From a virus: a stretch of 49,740 nt of DNA. The position numbers and the translations under genes were made by a program. Below, in pieces: positions 31,174 through 40,400 of this stretch (the stretch's first letter is position 1; every line of letters starts with the position of its first letter). A model generated the notes under the pieces. The model had not been told where the DNA came from. It ran no database searches and saw only the letters and a list, made by a program, of their open reading frames with translations. The stretch is from IMG/VR virus record IMGVR_UViG_3300010354_000135, positions 1-49,740 of that record; one strand, written 5' to 3'.

Positions 31174-31515
31174 CTACGCAGGAACTTTCTCTCTTCTTGA
31201 TAAAAAGTACCACCACTCATTTATTCTTGAGTTGAGCATGTCGATTTCATACCATCCAACAACCGGCCATCCATTAGATGGATAGCTTCCTAGGGGAGTT
31301 ATTGAAAGAGTCCCAAATAGAGAAGCCATGTAACTCGTCAAATTTTCTATATGCTGCCATATAATATCGTCAGATATTTTTTCTAACTCGTCCGTGTTCT
31401 GTAGAGGAACTGAAGTAAGAATGTAGTTGTCTACATTGCCATCTAAATCAATTACTTTGTAAATCTTCGGTTCCGAGGTGCCGTCATTTGCTGCCTCATA
31501 AAAAATTTCAGCCAT
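31174..31515 (-). CDS. Hypothetical tail-region protein, 113 aa
   Basis: It overlaps the end of the S74 fibre gene by eight bases and shares its direction, so it is probably expressed with the tail genes. The product has many aromatics (IWQHIENLTSYMASLF; GWYEIDMLNSRINEWWYFLSRRE) and a strand-rich first third (KIYKVIDLDGNVDNYILTSVPL). The position directly after an S74 fibre resembles fibre-assembly chaperones, but the sequence does not match one I know. Confidence 0.68.
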   Translation of the reverse strand: MAEIFYEAANDGTSEPKIYKVIDLDGNVDNYILTSVPLQNTDELEKISDDIIWQHIENLTSYMASLFGTLSITPLGSYPSNGWPVVGWYEIDMLNSRINEWWYFLSRREKVPA

Positions 31516-32806
31516 TGTCCATCACTTCCTTTTTCATTTCAGAGATAGTTTTTTCTAGTGCTTCTATACGATTCTGCTGTTCCTTGACTAGCTCAAGGGT
31601 CAGCACTCCTATCAGCGAATAGTTTATACGATTAGGCTGCCCATCTGAGTTGTACGCCAGAGGCTCTTCTAGGCCCACTTCTTCAAAATCCTCAGCAATA
31701 TATCCGTATTCCCATTCGGCGTTTCTGGTTAAGTCTTTGTATGCATTTAAATACTTGAATCTAACTAAAGTAGTTTTTAGTAGCTTAGAAGTATCAAATT
31801 CATAGGTTGATATGTCTTTTTTAATAGTTCTAGTTGATCCAGCAAAGAAGTCATGGCTGTGTACTTGTATTGTTGTTTGGTTTGGTGGTTGCCCTGTGGT
31901 AATGCTATATGTTGGGTGAGCACTGGCACCAGTTGTTCCTGAGTGATTATGCGAAGTTCTAGCGTACCTAAGATCAAGAACGCTGTAGTTTACGCCAACA
32001 GTAGGAGAGCCATCAGTCCCCCCTACGGTAATAGCGGTGCCCGCTGTTATTGAAGATATAACGGAAAAATTTATCTTTGCTCTAGTAACTTCTCCGTCGC
32101 CAATTTTTGAAGTTGTCACAGCGCCATTGGCCAGCTTTGCGTTCGTGACGTTTCCGTTTATAAGTTCAATATCACCAACTGAGTTGGCAGCCATTTTCTG
32201 TCTAGTGATATTTGCAAAGTCAATGTTGAAGGTTCTTACCTGACCCTGGCCGATATTGTCTGTCGAAACCTGACCAGCTCCGATCTTCGAAGTGGTAACA
32301 GCGGCAAATGCCAGCTTAGCTGTTGTGATAGCTCCGTCACTGATTCTGTCAGTAGTTACTGCAGACCCAGCAATCTTTGCTGTAGTGACATTCCCATCGG
32401 CAATCTTTGCTGTAGTGACTGCTGAGTTGGCTATTTTTGCTGTGGTTACTGCTGAGTCAGCTATCTTTGCTGTAGTAACTGCGGAATCTTGAATCTTGTC
32501 AGCAGTAACAGCAGAGCTGGCTATGGTTCCTGTAGTGACATTTCCTGGGGTAATATTGTCGGTGGTAACTGAGTTAGTAGACAGATTCCTATTTGTGACT
32601 TCGTCAGTGCCTATCAGTCCATTCTTTATAGACAAATTTTCTATCTGATCAGTGCTTATAGTTTTAGGTCTAATGTTAGTTCTAGTTACAACTTGAGATG
32701 CTAGTCTTGTATAAGACGGTCTTGACTCAAGTAACTGCAGACGACGTTGTGTATCTGTCAAGTTTCCAATTAGGCTATTTCTCCTAGCCATCCTTCTAGT
32801 TGCCAC
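31508..32806 (-). CDS. Tail fibre with decapeptide repeats and S74 intramolecular chaperone
   Basis: A 432-residue fibre. A short helical N-terminus (about 1-35) is followed by about 20 decapeptide repeats (about 61-250; type [10 protein letters not shown]), a predicted trimeric beta-fibre. A His-rich spacer (HNHSGTTGASAHP...VHSHDF) and a C-terminal peptidase S74 domain follow (about 320-432). The self-cleaving Ser-Lys dyad S-x4-K is in GSTRTIKKDIS (about S323 and K328), then YGYIAEDFEEVGL, the S74 signature, and a coiled coil (EQQNRIEALEKTISEMKKE). S74 domains trimerise the fibre and cut themselves off. GTG at 32806 has GGAAGG eight bases upstream and overlaps the hub gene by 11 bases. It is a side or tip fibre of the tail. 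Confidence 0.9.
   Translation of the reverse strand: MATRRMARRNSLIGNLTDTQRRLQLLESRPSYTRLASQVVTRTNIRPKTISTDQIENLSIKNGLIGTDEVTNRNLSTNSVTTDNITPGNVTTGTIASSAVTADKIQDSAVTTAKIADSAVTTAKIANSAVTTAKIADGNVTTAKIAGSAVTTDRISDGAITTAKLAFAAVTTSKIGAGQVSTDNIGQGQVRTFNIDFANITRQKMAANSVGDIELINGNVTNAKLANGAVTTSKIGDGEVTRAKINFSVISSITAGTAITVGGTDGSPTVGVNYSVLDLRYARTSHNHSGTTGASAHPTYSITTGQPPNQTTIQVHSHDFFAGSTRTIKKDISTYEFDTSKLLKTTLVRFKYLNAYKDLTRNAEWEYGYIAEDFEEVGLEEPLAYNSDGQPNRINYSLIGVLTLELVKEQQNRIEALEKTISEMKKEVMDNG
32057..32626 (-). repeat. About 20 in-frame 30-bp repeats (VTTAKI decapeptides)
   Basis: The ten-residue unit with V at the end of each decade and TTxKI after it runs without a length change from about residue 61 to 250. 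The central units at 32371-32500 are the most alike at the DNA level, suggesting recent expansion there. Shorter runs of the same unit occur at 15199-15310 in the opposite-strand collagen fibre. Confidence 0.85.
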
Positions 32807-34811
32807 GTTGATCGACCTTCCAATCTGGGACGAGAGTCAGCTCAACCACCTCGGGCATTGACGGAGCATCTGGAACTGTGACTTTGTAAGATACAATTTT
32901 TCTAATAATTATGTCGTCACGCGGCTCTTGGTCGCTGGCTAATCTGCTTTTTACAAAATCATCGTTGATGATAATAGAACACCAGTCTCCTGGATTATAC
33001 GAACCTACAGATGGTTGCAGAGTTCCATTTATTGTGAGCTTATATTCTGCAATAGGAGGACGAGACTCGTATAGATAGTCACTTGCATATTGATAAAGAG
33101 TAAATTCATCAGAAACATCGTTAAGAACTTCTAGCTGATCTAGGAGAGGCCAATCTCTTCCGGAATTGTTGTTAAGCATGTCTTTTGCAGAAGCAGCTGC
33201 GTACGGTTTACTAGCGTCTTGACCTAGATCCGGAATGTTTCCTTGCGTAAAAAATCTGGTAGCACTGTCCTCAGCGTTTTCTGATATCTCAAACGTACTT
33301 ATATTTCCTGGATATTCAAACACAAGATTTTGAGCGCCAAGCTCAGTAACGGCATATATACTTCCATCTTCAGGGACAGAGGCTGGCGTTGAGCTCAGTA
33401 AAACAAAAGTTCGAGTAAAAGAAGCGGTAGTAAAGTCGTAATCGCAGTCAATTCTGTAATCGAATCCGTCTATATTCGTAGAATATTGCTCTAGAATTTC
33501 TCCAGCAGTTTTATTCTGGTACCCACGAAAAATCTGAGTATCTTGATATAAGCCGCTTTTCGAGTTGTCGCTAAATACAATTCCTATGTCTGAGTTAGAA
33601 GTAAAACTTCCATACTCTCCATATAGAACCTTGCTGCCTAGCGAAGCTGTTCCTCCATAAGATGGTCCTCGTGGAATATTAAGAATTCCTCCGGACTGAT
33701 AAGCAAAAGCAGTACTGTCTATAATCCTACTTATGGTTTGACGACCATTGAATGAAGTATCCAATTGACCAGAAAAAAATCCATCAACTCCATCAATAAT
33801 TACCGTCTGCCCGACGGTCGCCCCGTGTGGTACATCAGTGGTGATAATTGCTTCGCTTGGAGTGGGGTATTGCTCAACGCTTATTAATTCTCTAAAAGCT
33901 ATATTAAGGAATCTTACTCCAGACAAAGAAGTTTGGCTTACGTTTGATCCAGGAGACTCATATGTAAATGTGTACTCGTCTGGTATGTCTGTTACAACGT
34001 GAAATCCATCAAAATCTGATCCGACCTCTACTACCTCAATTTCTTGACCAACCACAATACCGTGCGGCTCGAAGGTCTTTAGTCGTGCTATTCCCTCAAT
34101 TTTAGACTTTTGAATTACAGACGCTTGCTCTTCTCTAGCTGGCTTAATTTCTTCGTTAGCAAAATTAAGTCCCTGTAGGTCTAATGATATTTCTTTTACA
34201 ATGCTGCGAGCAAAGTCGTATGTGTCTACTAGACTTCTACAAGCACCACTTGTATTTTGAGTAGTAGAGATATTCCCTGAAGAAGATACGTACTGAAATG
34301 TGGTTGAGTTTGGAACATTTGTAATCTTATATGTTCCGTCAATAGCAGGATTTGTGAAGGTGATACGAACCATATCTCCTACACCAAATCCGTGAGACTC
34401 TTGAGTAGTGATAGTTGCTACTGAATTACTAATTTCATAAGTATTTATCCCGATAAATTCTGAGCCGTATACGATGGTCTGCCAGATGTTTCGATGATAA
34501 AAGTAACTTATGAACTCTGAACCACTGACACTTAATGTTCTGTCTTTAACGTTGTAGTTTCTGGACCATATGATTCCACCCCAGATGACTTTATTATTTC
34601 TTGTTATATATAGCCCAGTTCTCCCCGGCATTGTGGCTTCATATAGGTCAAGACCTTTTGTTTCTGGTATGAAGGGAATATTGCCAGAAAAGCTTCCGGC
34701 ACGACGATTAGCTCTTTCAAAACTTACGCCTTTGAATGGAATTTCAGCTATAAGTTCATTGCTTAGGAGATCGGTAAGAAAATATCTATATATTACTGAT
34801 GTCTCATTCAT
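32796..34811 (-). CDS. Tail hub/baseplate-like protein (gp27/Gp37-like) with three inserted module A copies
   Basis: A 671-residue protein in the place of the siphovirus tail hub (Tal), after the Dit-like gene. The N-terminus (LIAEIPFKGVSFERANRRAGSFSGNIP...LYITRNNKVIWGGIIWSRNYNVKDRTLSVSG) is the beta-barrel pattern of gp27/ReqiPepy6 Gp37-like proteins. The C-terminal part (YKLTINGTLQPSVGSYNPGDWCSIIINDD) continues it. Three module A copies interrupt the middle (cores near 34400, 34060 and 33830; HGFGVG, HGIVVG, HGATVG). No lytic domain was seen, so it is structural. ATG at 34811; the stop overlaps the S74 fibre start. Confidence 0.82.
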   Translation of the reverse strand: MNETSVIYRYFLTDLLSNELIAEIPFKGVSFERANRRAGSFSGNIPFIPETKGLDLYEATMPGRTGLYITRNNKVIWGGIIWSRNYNVKDRTLSVSGSEFISYFYHRNIWQTIVYGSEFIGINTYEISNSVATITTQESHGFGVGDMVRITFTNPAIDGTYKITNVPNSTTFQYVSSSGNISTTQNTSGACRSLVDTYDFARSIVKEISLDLQGLNFANEEIKPAREEQASVIQKSKIEGIARLKTFEPHGIVVGQEIEVVEVGSDFDGFHVVTDIPDEYTFTYESPGSNVSQTSLSGVRFLNIAFRELISVEQYPTPSEAIITTDVPHGATVGQTVIIDGVDGFFSGQLDTSFNGRQTISRIIDSTAFAYQSGGILNIPRGPSYGGTASLGSKVLYGEYGSFTSNSDIGIVFSDNSKSGLYQDTQIFRGYQNKTAGEILEQYSTNIDGFDYRIDCDYDFTTASFTRTFVLLSSTPASVPEDGSIYAVTELGAQNLVFEYPGNISTFEISENAEDSATRFFTQGNIPDLGQDASKPYAAASAKDMLNNNSGRDWPLLDQLEVLNDVSDEFTLYQYASDYLYESRPPIAEYKLTINGTLQPSVGSYNPGDWCSIIINDDFVKSRLASDQEPRDDIIIRKIVSYKVTVPDAPSMPEVVELTLVPDWKVDQRGN

Positions 34812-34836
34812 TAATGTCTCTTTCTCTCTAGATTTT

Positions 34837-37422
34837 CTAGGTTAGCCAACCAGATCTGTAAAACACTCTAATTGCTGATTCACTGACGCTAGATCCAGAG
34901 TCTTCAAACTCAATAACATTTTCTCCCGGCTGAAGTGTTATAAAGTCTGCAAGAACATCTATTTTTCCTCGTGCTCCTACTGTTTCTCCGTTGAATGCCA
35001 CTTCTCGGTTATAGGTGTCAATTTCTAGGACATCTGCGTCAACTTTTGCAGTTGCCTTTGATTCATTAGCGCTAAGTCCAGGTGTAAATATGGTCTCGTT
35101 TTTCTTCACTGCCACACCTACGGCTTCAACACGGCTAATAGTTGTAGACACAGATGCAGTTCCAGGAGTTACGGCAAATGCAAGATCTCCACCAGAAGTG
35201 GCAGTAGCTCCTGTAGGAGTTTCTTGCGATACTGATCCATTCACGGAAGCGAATCCAGTGTATATAATTGCGCCGTCTCCAGCTGATCCACCCGAGAGAT
35301 TTGCTGCAGTCTGACTAAACCTGATTTGAGTGTTACTTGGGACAGCGGTGATTGTCTTGGCTCCGTTGGTGATCCCATCTACTTTGTATGTATTAATAAC
35401 GTCGCCTACAGCAAATCCATGAGGATTAGACAGAGATAGTGTTGCAACATTAGCGTCTATAGACCTCTGAGACACAGAAAAATATGTCTCAACTGCAGGA
35501 ATGTTTGTTCCACTTGATTTTGTGTAGCTAAATGTATTGTCGGTGACAGCTGTAATTACGTAAGTTCCGTTAAAAGTAGATTTTAGTCCAGAAACAGTAA
35601 CTGTCTCACCTACGTTGAATCCGTGAGAAGTTCTAGTAGCGAGTGTGGCAACACTTCCAATTAGCGAGTTACTCGTAATCATGAGTCTGCTTCCATTAGC
35701 GAAGCAGTTGGACACTGTAGTTGGGATTATGGTTGAAGGTACTATGCCGTATGAAAAAGTGGTAGAGCTAGGAACTTCAGTGATTACAAAAGATCCGTCA
35801 AATGGTATACCTACTCCCGACACAACTACTGTCTCATTTACAGCCAATCCATGAGGAGTAGAAGTGGTTAGAGTGGCAGTTCCTCCTGCTCCCGACTTTA
35901 CGATAATTGGGACACGATTAGATCTGACTTTGAGAAAAGTAAAAGTACTTGAGCTAGGCACAGAATTTACAAGGTAGGAGCCATTATAAGTACCTGATGC
36001 TCCGGAAATAGATATTGATTCTCCGACAACGAATCCGTGACTAGCAGCAGTAGTTATAGTGGCCACTAAGTTCGTCATGCTAGTTGCGGATATGGCTCTT
36101 TGAATATTTCTTAGTTTTGCGTAGCTAAACTGCAGTCCATCATTTGATATTGATGTGATCGTGTAGCTACCGTTGTAATTAACATCATTTACACCAGCAA
36201 TTGTCACAGTCTCACCTACGACAAAATTGTGAGGAGCTGTAGTAGTTATAGTTGCAACATTTGCGACAATTTTTGATCCCGAAATTGTAGCCGCAGGAAC
36301 TCTTGTTTTTGCGTATGTAAATTTGTTTGTTGATGGGACACCAGTGACTGTGTAGTTCCCATTGAATATGGGATCAACATCAGTTATGAATACAGTATCT
36401 CCCACTGAAAGACCGTGAGTACTCAATGTTTCTATGGTAGCAACAGAGTTGAGAAGTTGTTTAAAAACTACCTGACTAACTATAGAAACGGGAGTAAGTG
36501 GACTATAAGTAAAAGACAGAGGAGTTGGTATTGATTGGATTGTGAAGACTCCGTTGAATTGACTCTCCGGGACTCCAGACACCGACACACTGTCCCCTAT
36601 GGAGAAGTTGTGGATGTTGGATGAATAGATCGTGGCTATGTCCACAAGAGATGCCTCATCGAACTTCATTTGACGAGCTTCCAAGAACGTTTGTTTGGTC
36701 CCTAGAAGAGTGTCTGTTATCAGAATAAGTTCGTTAGAAGTTCTATTAAAAATTTTAGCTGGACCTTTTAGAGGACCAAAGACTTCAAAAATAACTGGAA
36801 CTGGATAGTTTCCAATATTAGTAATGATCTTTTCCCCGGAACCAGAGATATTTATGTTCTTAGCTGAGAACTCTTCAATAAAATATCCCTCAGGGTCAGC
36901 GTCATTCCACTCGTACTTAATTGGATCTACAGCTCTGAGTCCTATAGAAAAATCTGTTCTTCCTCTGGCATTTACAGTAGACATGGTGACTGGACCGGTT
37001 ACACGGACCCAGGAGGCTCTAATTGGATTAGAGCCAGTCTTCAGCCAGCCTCCCTTATAGACAAGATTAATCGATTCGGTAAGCCTATCGCGAGCAGCTT
37101 CTACGAGAGAGGGATCGGAAGTAAGGATAGATCCATTTAGAACTAGACTTCTTGCTTTGTATCTTCCTTTTACATCGTATGACCCGTCTCCGTATCCACG
37201 AGGAATATCCGGGACTTCAGGTTCTGGGACACTCCACCAGCCTTCAATATCAGTTACAACCCACACAACACCAAACTCATCAATGGTATTGAGTAGAAAT
37301 CCATTGATACTGATATCTCTGGCAAGCTTCATTCCAGTTAGGTGAGGAAGCGGAAGAGGCTTCAGAGACCCACGAGTTTTTGTGAATTCGTAGTCTTGAC
37401 TGTAAAAGCTTTCAGTTGTCAT
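34837..37422 (-). CDS. Distal tail (Dit)-like protein with seven inserted module A copies
   Basis: An 861-residue protein. The first 240 residues (LARDISINGFLLNTIDEFGVVWVVTDIEGWW; LVLNGSILTSDP; VDPIKYEW) match the Dit/minor-tail family that follows the tape measure in actinophages. The C-terminal 100 residues (NREVAFNGETV...ADFITLQPGENVIEFED) match the usual Dit end. Between them lie seven module A units (His cores HNF/HGL/HNF/HGF/HGL/HGF/HGF, positions 36608 down to 35420), so a family normally of about 250-350 residues is more than doubled. ATG overlaps the tape measure stop (TAATG). It would form the ring at the tail tip, with modules displayed outward. Confidence 0.85.
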   Translation of the reverse strand: MTTESFYSQDYEFTKTRGSLKPLPLPHLTGMKLARDISINGFLLNTIDEFGVVWVVTDIEGWWSVPEPEVPDIPRGYGDGSYDVKGRYKARSLVLNGSILTSDPSLVEAARDRLTESINLVYKGGWLKTGSNPIRASWVRVTGPVTMSTVNARGRTDFSIGLRAVDPIKYEWNDADPEGYFIEEFSAKNINISGSGEKIITNIGNYPVPVIFEVFGPLKGPAKIFNRTSNELILITDTLLGTKQTFLEARQMKFDEASLVDIATIYSSNIHNFSIGDSVSVSGVPESQFNGVFTIQSIPTPLSFTYSPLTPVSIVSQVVFKQLLNSVATIETLSTHGLSVGDTVFITDVDPIFNGNYTVTGVPSTNKFTYAKTRVPAATISGSKIVANVATITTTAPHNFVVGETVTIAGVNDVNYNGSYTITSISNDGLQFSYAKLRNIQRAISATSMTNLVATITTAASHGFVVGESISISGASGTYNGSYLVNSVPSSSTFTFLKVRSNRVPIIVKSGAGGTATLTTSTPHGLAVNETVVVSGVGIPFDGSFVITEVPSSTTFSYGIVPSTIIPTTVSNCFANGSRLMITSNSLIGSVATLATRTSHGFNVGETVTVSGLKSTFNGTYVITAVTDNTFSYTKSSGTNIPAVETYFSVSQRSIDANVATLSLSNPHGFAVGDVINTYKVDGITNGAKTITAVPSNTQIRFSQTAANLSGGSAGDGAIIYTGFASVNGSVSQETPTGATATSGGDLAFAVTPGTASVSTTISRVEAVGVAVKKNETIFTPGLSANESKATAKVDADVLEIDTYNREVAFNGETVGARGKIDVLADFITLQPGENVIEFEDSGSSVSESAIRVFYRSGWLT
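35310..36645 (-). repeat. Seven module A units within Dit-like gene
   Basis: Consecutive units of 50-65 residues with pattern ATI.T..HGF.VGETV.ISGV...FNGSY.I..VPS..TFTY. They alternate with short Ser/Thr/Ile linkers. This is the densest minus-strand cluster of the module that also fills the plus-strand fibres. Confidence 0.8.
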
Positions 37423-40400
37423 TAGATCGCACCCTTACGCATTTGAAAGGCAAGTTCTCTGGATACAAGCTTTGCCAGCTCAACCTCATCCATTCCTGGA
37501 GACGGATTTACTGTGACATAAACATCTCCCCCCAGACCAAAGTTATTCGGCAGCGGACCATTTCCTGGAGTCTTACTCAGTGGAATGATTGCTTCTGGAC
37601 CAGCTTCACCAACAAGAGTATAGGTAGGACGATTGACTATACCGCCTTCTGCAGCCACAACTGTAGGAGGAACAACAACTTCTCTGATAATTCTCTTTAC
37701 GTCAATAACTACGTCGAATTTATCCTGACTGAGTTTTATTTTTAGCTTTACTGTTCTTGCAAGTTTTCTAGCAAGTGCGCTGATGGCTTTATTTAGTGTG
37801 CTGTCTTCTCCCTGTTCTCTAGCAAATATTGCTTCAATGCCTTTTACTTCTCCCTCGGCAGCATCAGTTCCAGACTTGAAGAATGCGTTGTATCCCTCAG
37901 CTGCTAGCTCTTCTGTTAGTGCATTTAATTCATTTTGAATGCTAGTGTCCAGAGAAAGAAGCTCAGTTCCCCCATCAAGAATTGCTTGAGCTAGCTCGGT
38001 TCCTCCGTCTACTCCCTGTGCAATAACTTGATCAATTACATCTCGCGAGTAGTTAGCACTGATAAGAGCCTTTAGTTTTGCTCTAAACTGCCTAGTTTTT
38101 TCTAACTGCTCATTAATAATTGTAGTAAGACTCTTAGTACTGCCGTCTTCTGCTTTCTGCAAAGACTGCTGATATGCGGAGTCAAAGCTAACTCCACCCA
38201 TGATTGCGGAAGAGATCGACGACTTAAAGTTTGCAAAGTCTTGCTTCCATTGACTAAAATTGGCTCTTGCTCCATCTAAAGCTGAAATAAGATCAGTCTT
38301 AAGTACTTCGCTTAGCTCAGTCAATCTAGATGAGGCATTTGCTATCTGCTTGTCAGACAGAGCTCCCTCTGGTCCGATAAACTTTTTCCTGAAATCAACA
38401 AGCTTTGCAGATGTGTTAGCTAATGCGGACTCTGCTTTCTTTAAGAAGTCTCCAGTCACTAATGGACTGCTCTCTACCTCCGGAGGATTAAGAGCATCTC
38501 TAAGCCCCTGAGAGAAATCTTTAGATAATTGCCCGAGTGTTCCAAGAGTTCCTATGTAGTTGTCATAGATGGTTTTTATCTCTGCGCCAAAGTCCTGAAG
38601 CTTCTTTCCCCCACCCTTAATCATCTTGTCGATGACTGTTTCAAAAGCCTTTGCTGGCTTATCGGAATTTTCTGTTATTCCTAGAACAAAACCAAGAACG
38701 GTATTTTCACCATTCTCACGCATCACCTTTGATGGCGATTCAATTTTTAGTTCAGCTTGTAGACCGCTATTTGATATTCTTCCCAGATATACACCTGCAT
38801 CGTAAGCTTCCTTTGCTCTAGCTCTTAGACCATCAATAAATCCTTGACCTGCTAAGGCTCCAGTCTTTCTGAAATCTGCTTTGGCTTTTTCTCCTGCAGT
38901 CTGAACTCCAGAAAGAATTGTCTTGGCCTGTTCTGGAGTTGCCTTGAGCTCTTTTAGATATGCATCTACGTCTTCTGGCTTGAATTTAGCCTTGATTAGC
39001 TTCTTTCTAACTTCCTCCATCCCCTTGCCGAATTCTACGGCAGCCGCAGCAGGGCTTAATCCAAGACCTTTTACCCTGGCAATTTGGTCTTCTACTAAGC
39101 CGATAATAATTTCTTTGTTTGCATCTGCCTTTGCGGTAGTGCCTAGAATTGCATCCCCGTTTTCTTTCACCGCTGCTGTCAGATCTCTATAAGCGGCACG
39201 GAGCTTAATTTGAGCTCTTTGACCGCTCATTGTCTTTCCAATTGAGTCAAGAGCGTCTTCTAGGGCTTTAAGCTCTGCCTCCATCTCAGCGGCTGCAAGC
39301 TCATTGTTATACAGCCATTTTTCATGTGATGTAAGAGATTTGATATTTTTATCGAATTCAGCTGTCAGTTCTTCTACAGATTTTTTAGCTTCTTCTTGGG
39401 CAACTGCAAGGTCTTTTTCTGCTTGAAGCTGCAGAGCAATTTTTTTGGATGCTTCGTCTCTAGTTTCACCTTGATTTTCTATAGCACTACTAAGATTATT
39501 TAGAAGATTACTATTATCTATACCTGATTGAGTATTTCTATCCTGAGCTATTGTGGCTGCGTCAATTTTTGCTTGAACTGCATCAAGAGCTTCTCCCCCT
39601 TCAGCAAGAGCTACGGCAAGGTCACCAATAGTCAGACCAGTAAGCTCAGTGATGGTCTGCCACTCGTACAATTCGGTGATGTCTTCAGAAAGTTTCTTGG
39701 TGTAGAATGCAGCCGCTGCCTCGTTCATTGCGTTGCGATTATCAAGCATTGCTGAGGTTAAGTCGTCTACTGCAGCCTGAGCATTTTGATTAGACATCCA
39801 GAAAGCGCCGAGAGCTGTGGTTATGGCAGTTAGAGCAAGCATCCATGGATTGCTAACGCTGAGAGCAGTTAGAGCAATTTTGAACTTATTTACAGCACCA
39901 GTTCCCATTAGAAAAGCAAGCTGCACTTTTCTCACGTTAAGTTCAAGACCAAGCATTGCCAGAATTGCTTTACCCATAAATGCAAGAGAGCCAAGTATGG
40001 CTTTTCCGAAAAACGCAAACAGTCTAGTAAGAAGAGATAGAGCGGATGCTATCGCTAAAATAGGAGTAACGTATCCCAAAATTTTTGCAACAATTTCATT
40101 ACTAAATATACTTTCGAATAATTGACCTACGGTCAACAGTACTTTGTAGAACGTCTCTAGCGCTCCTATGTCGGAAAATGCAGCAAGAATATTTGCAACT
40201 TGCGTGAATAATTGTGCGAAAGACGGACCAGCTGAATTTAAAGTATCTATTATTTTTTGTATTGCTGGTCCTGCTTCTCTTATGTTTTTGACAAATAGTC
40301 CAGTAGTCTCGTCGTCAGCAAGTTTTAAAAATGCTTTTGCAATACTAGTAAGAAGTTTGAGAACTTCAATGGCATTTTTTGAGGCATCCAAAAAGTACTG

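Noticed and set aside
32057-32626. 30-base repeats as CRISPR array
   Set aside because: Units are contiguous without spacers and keep the reading frame of a fibre gene.
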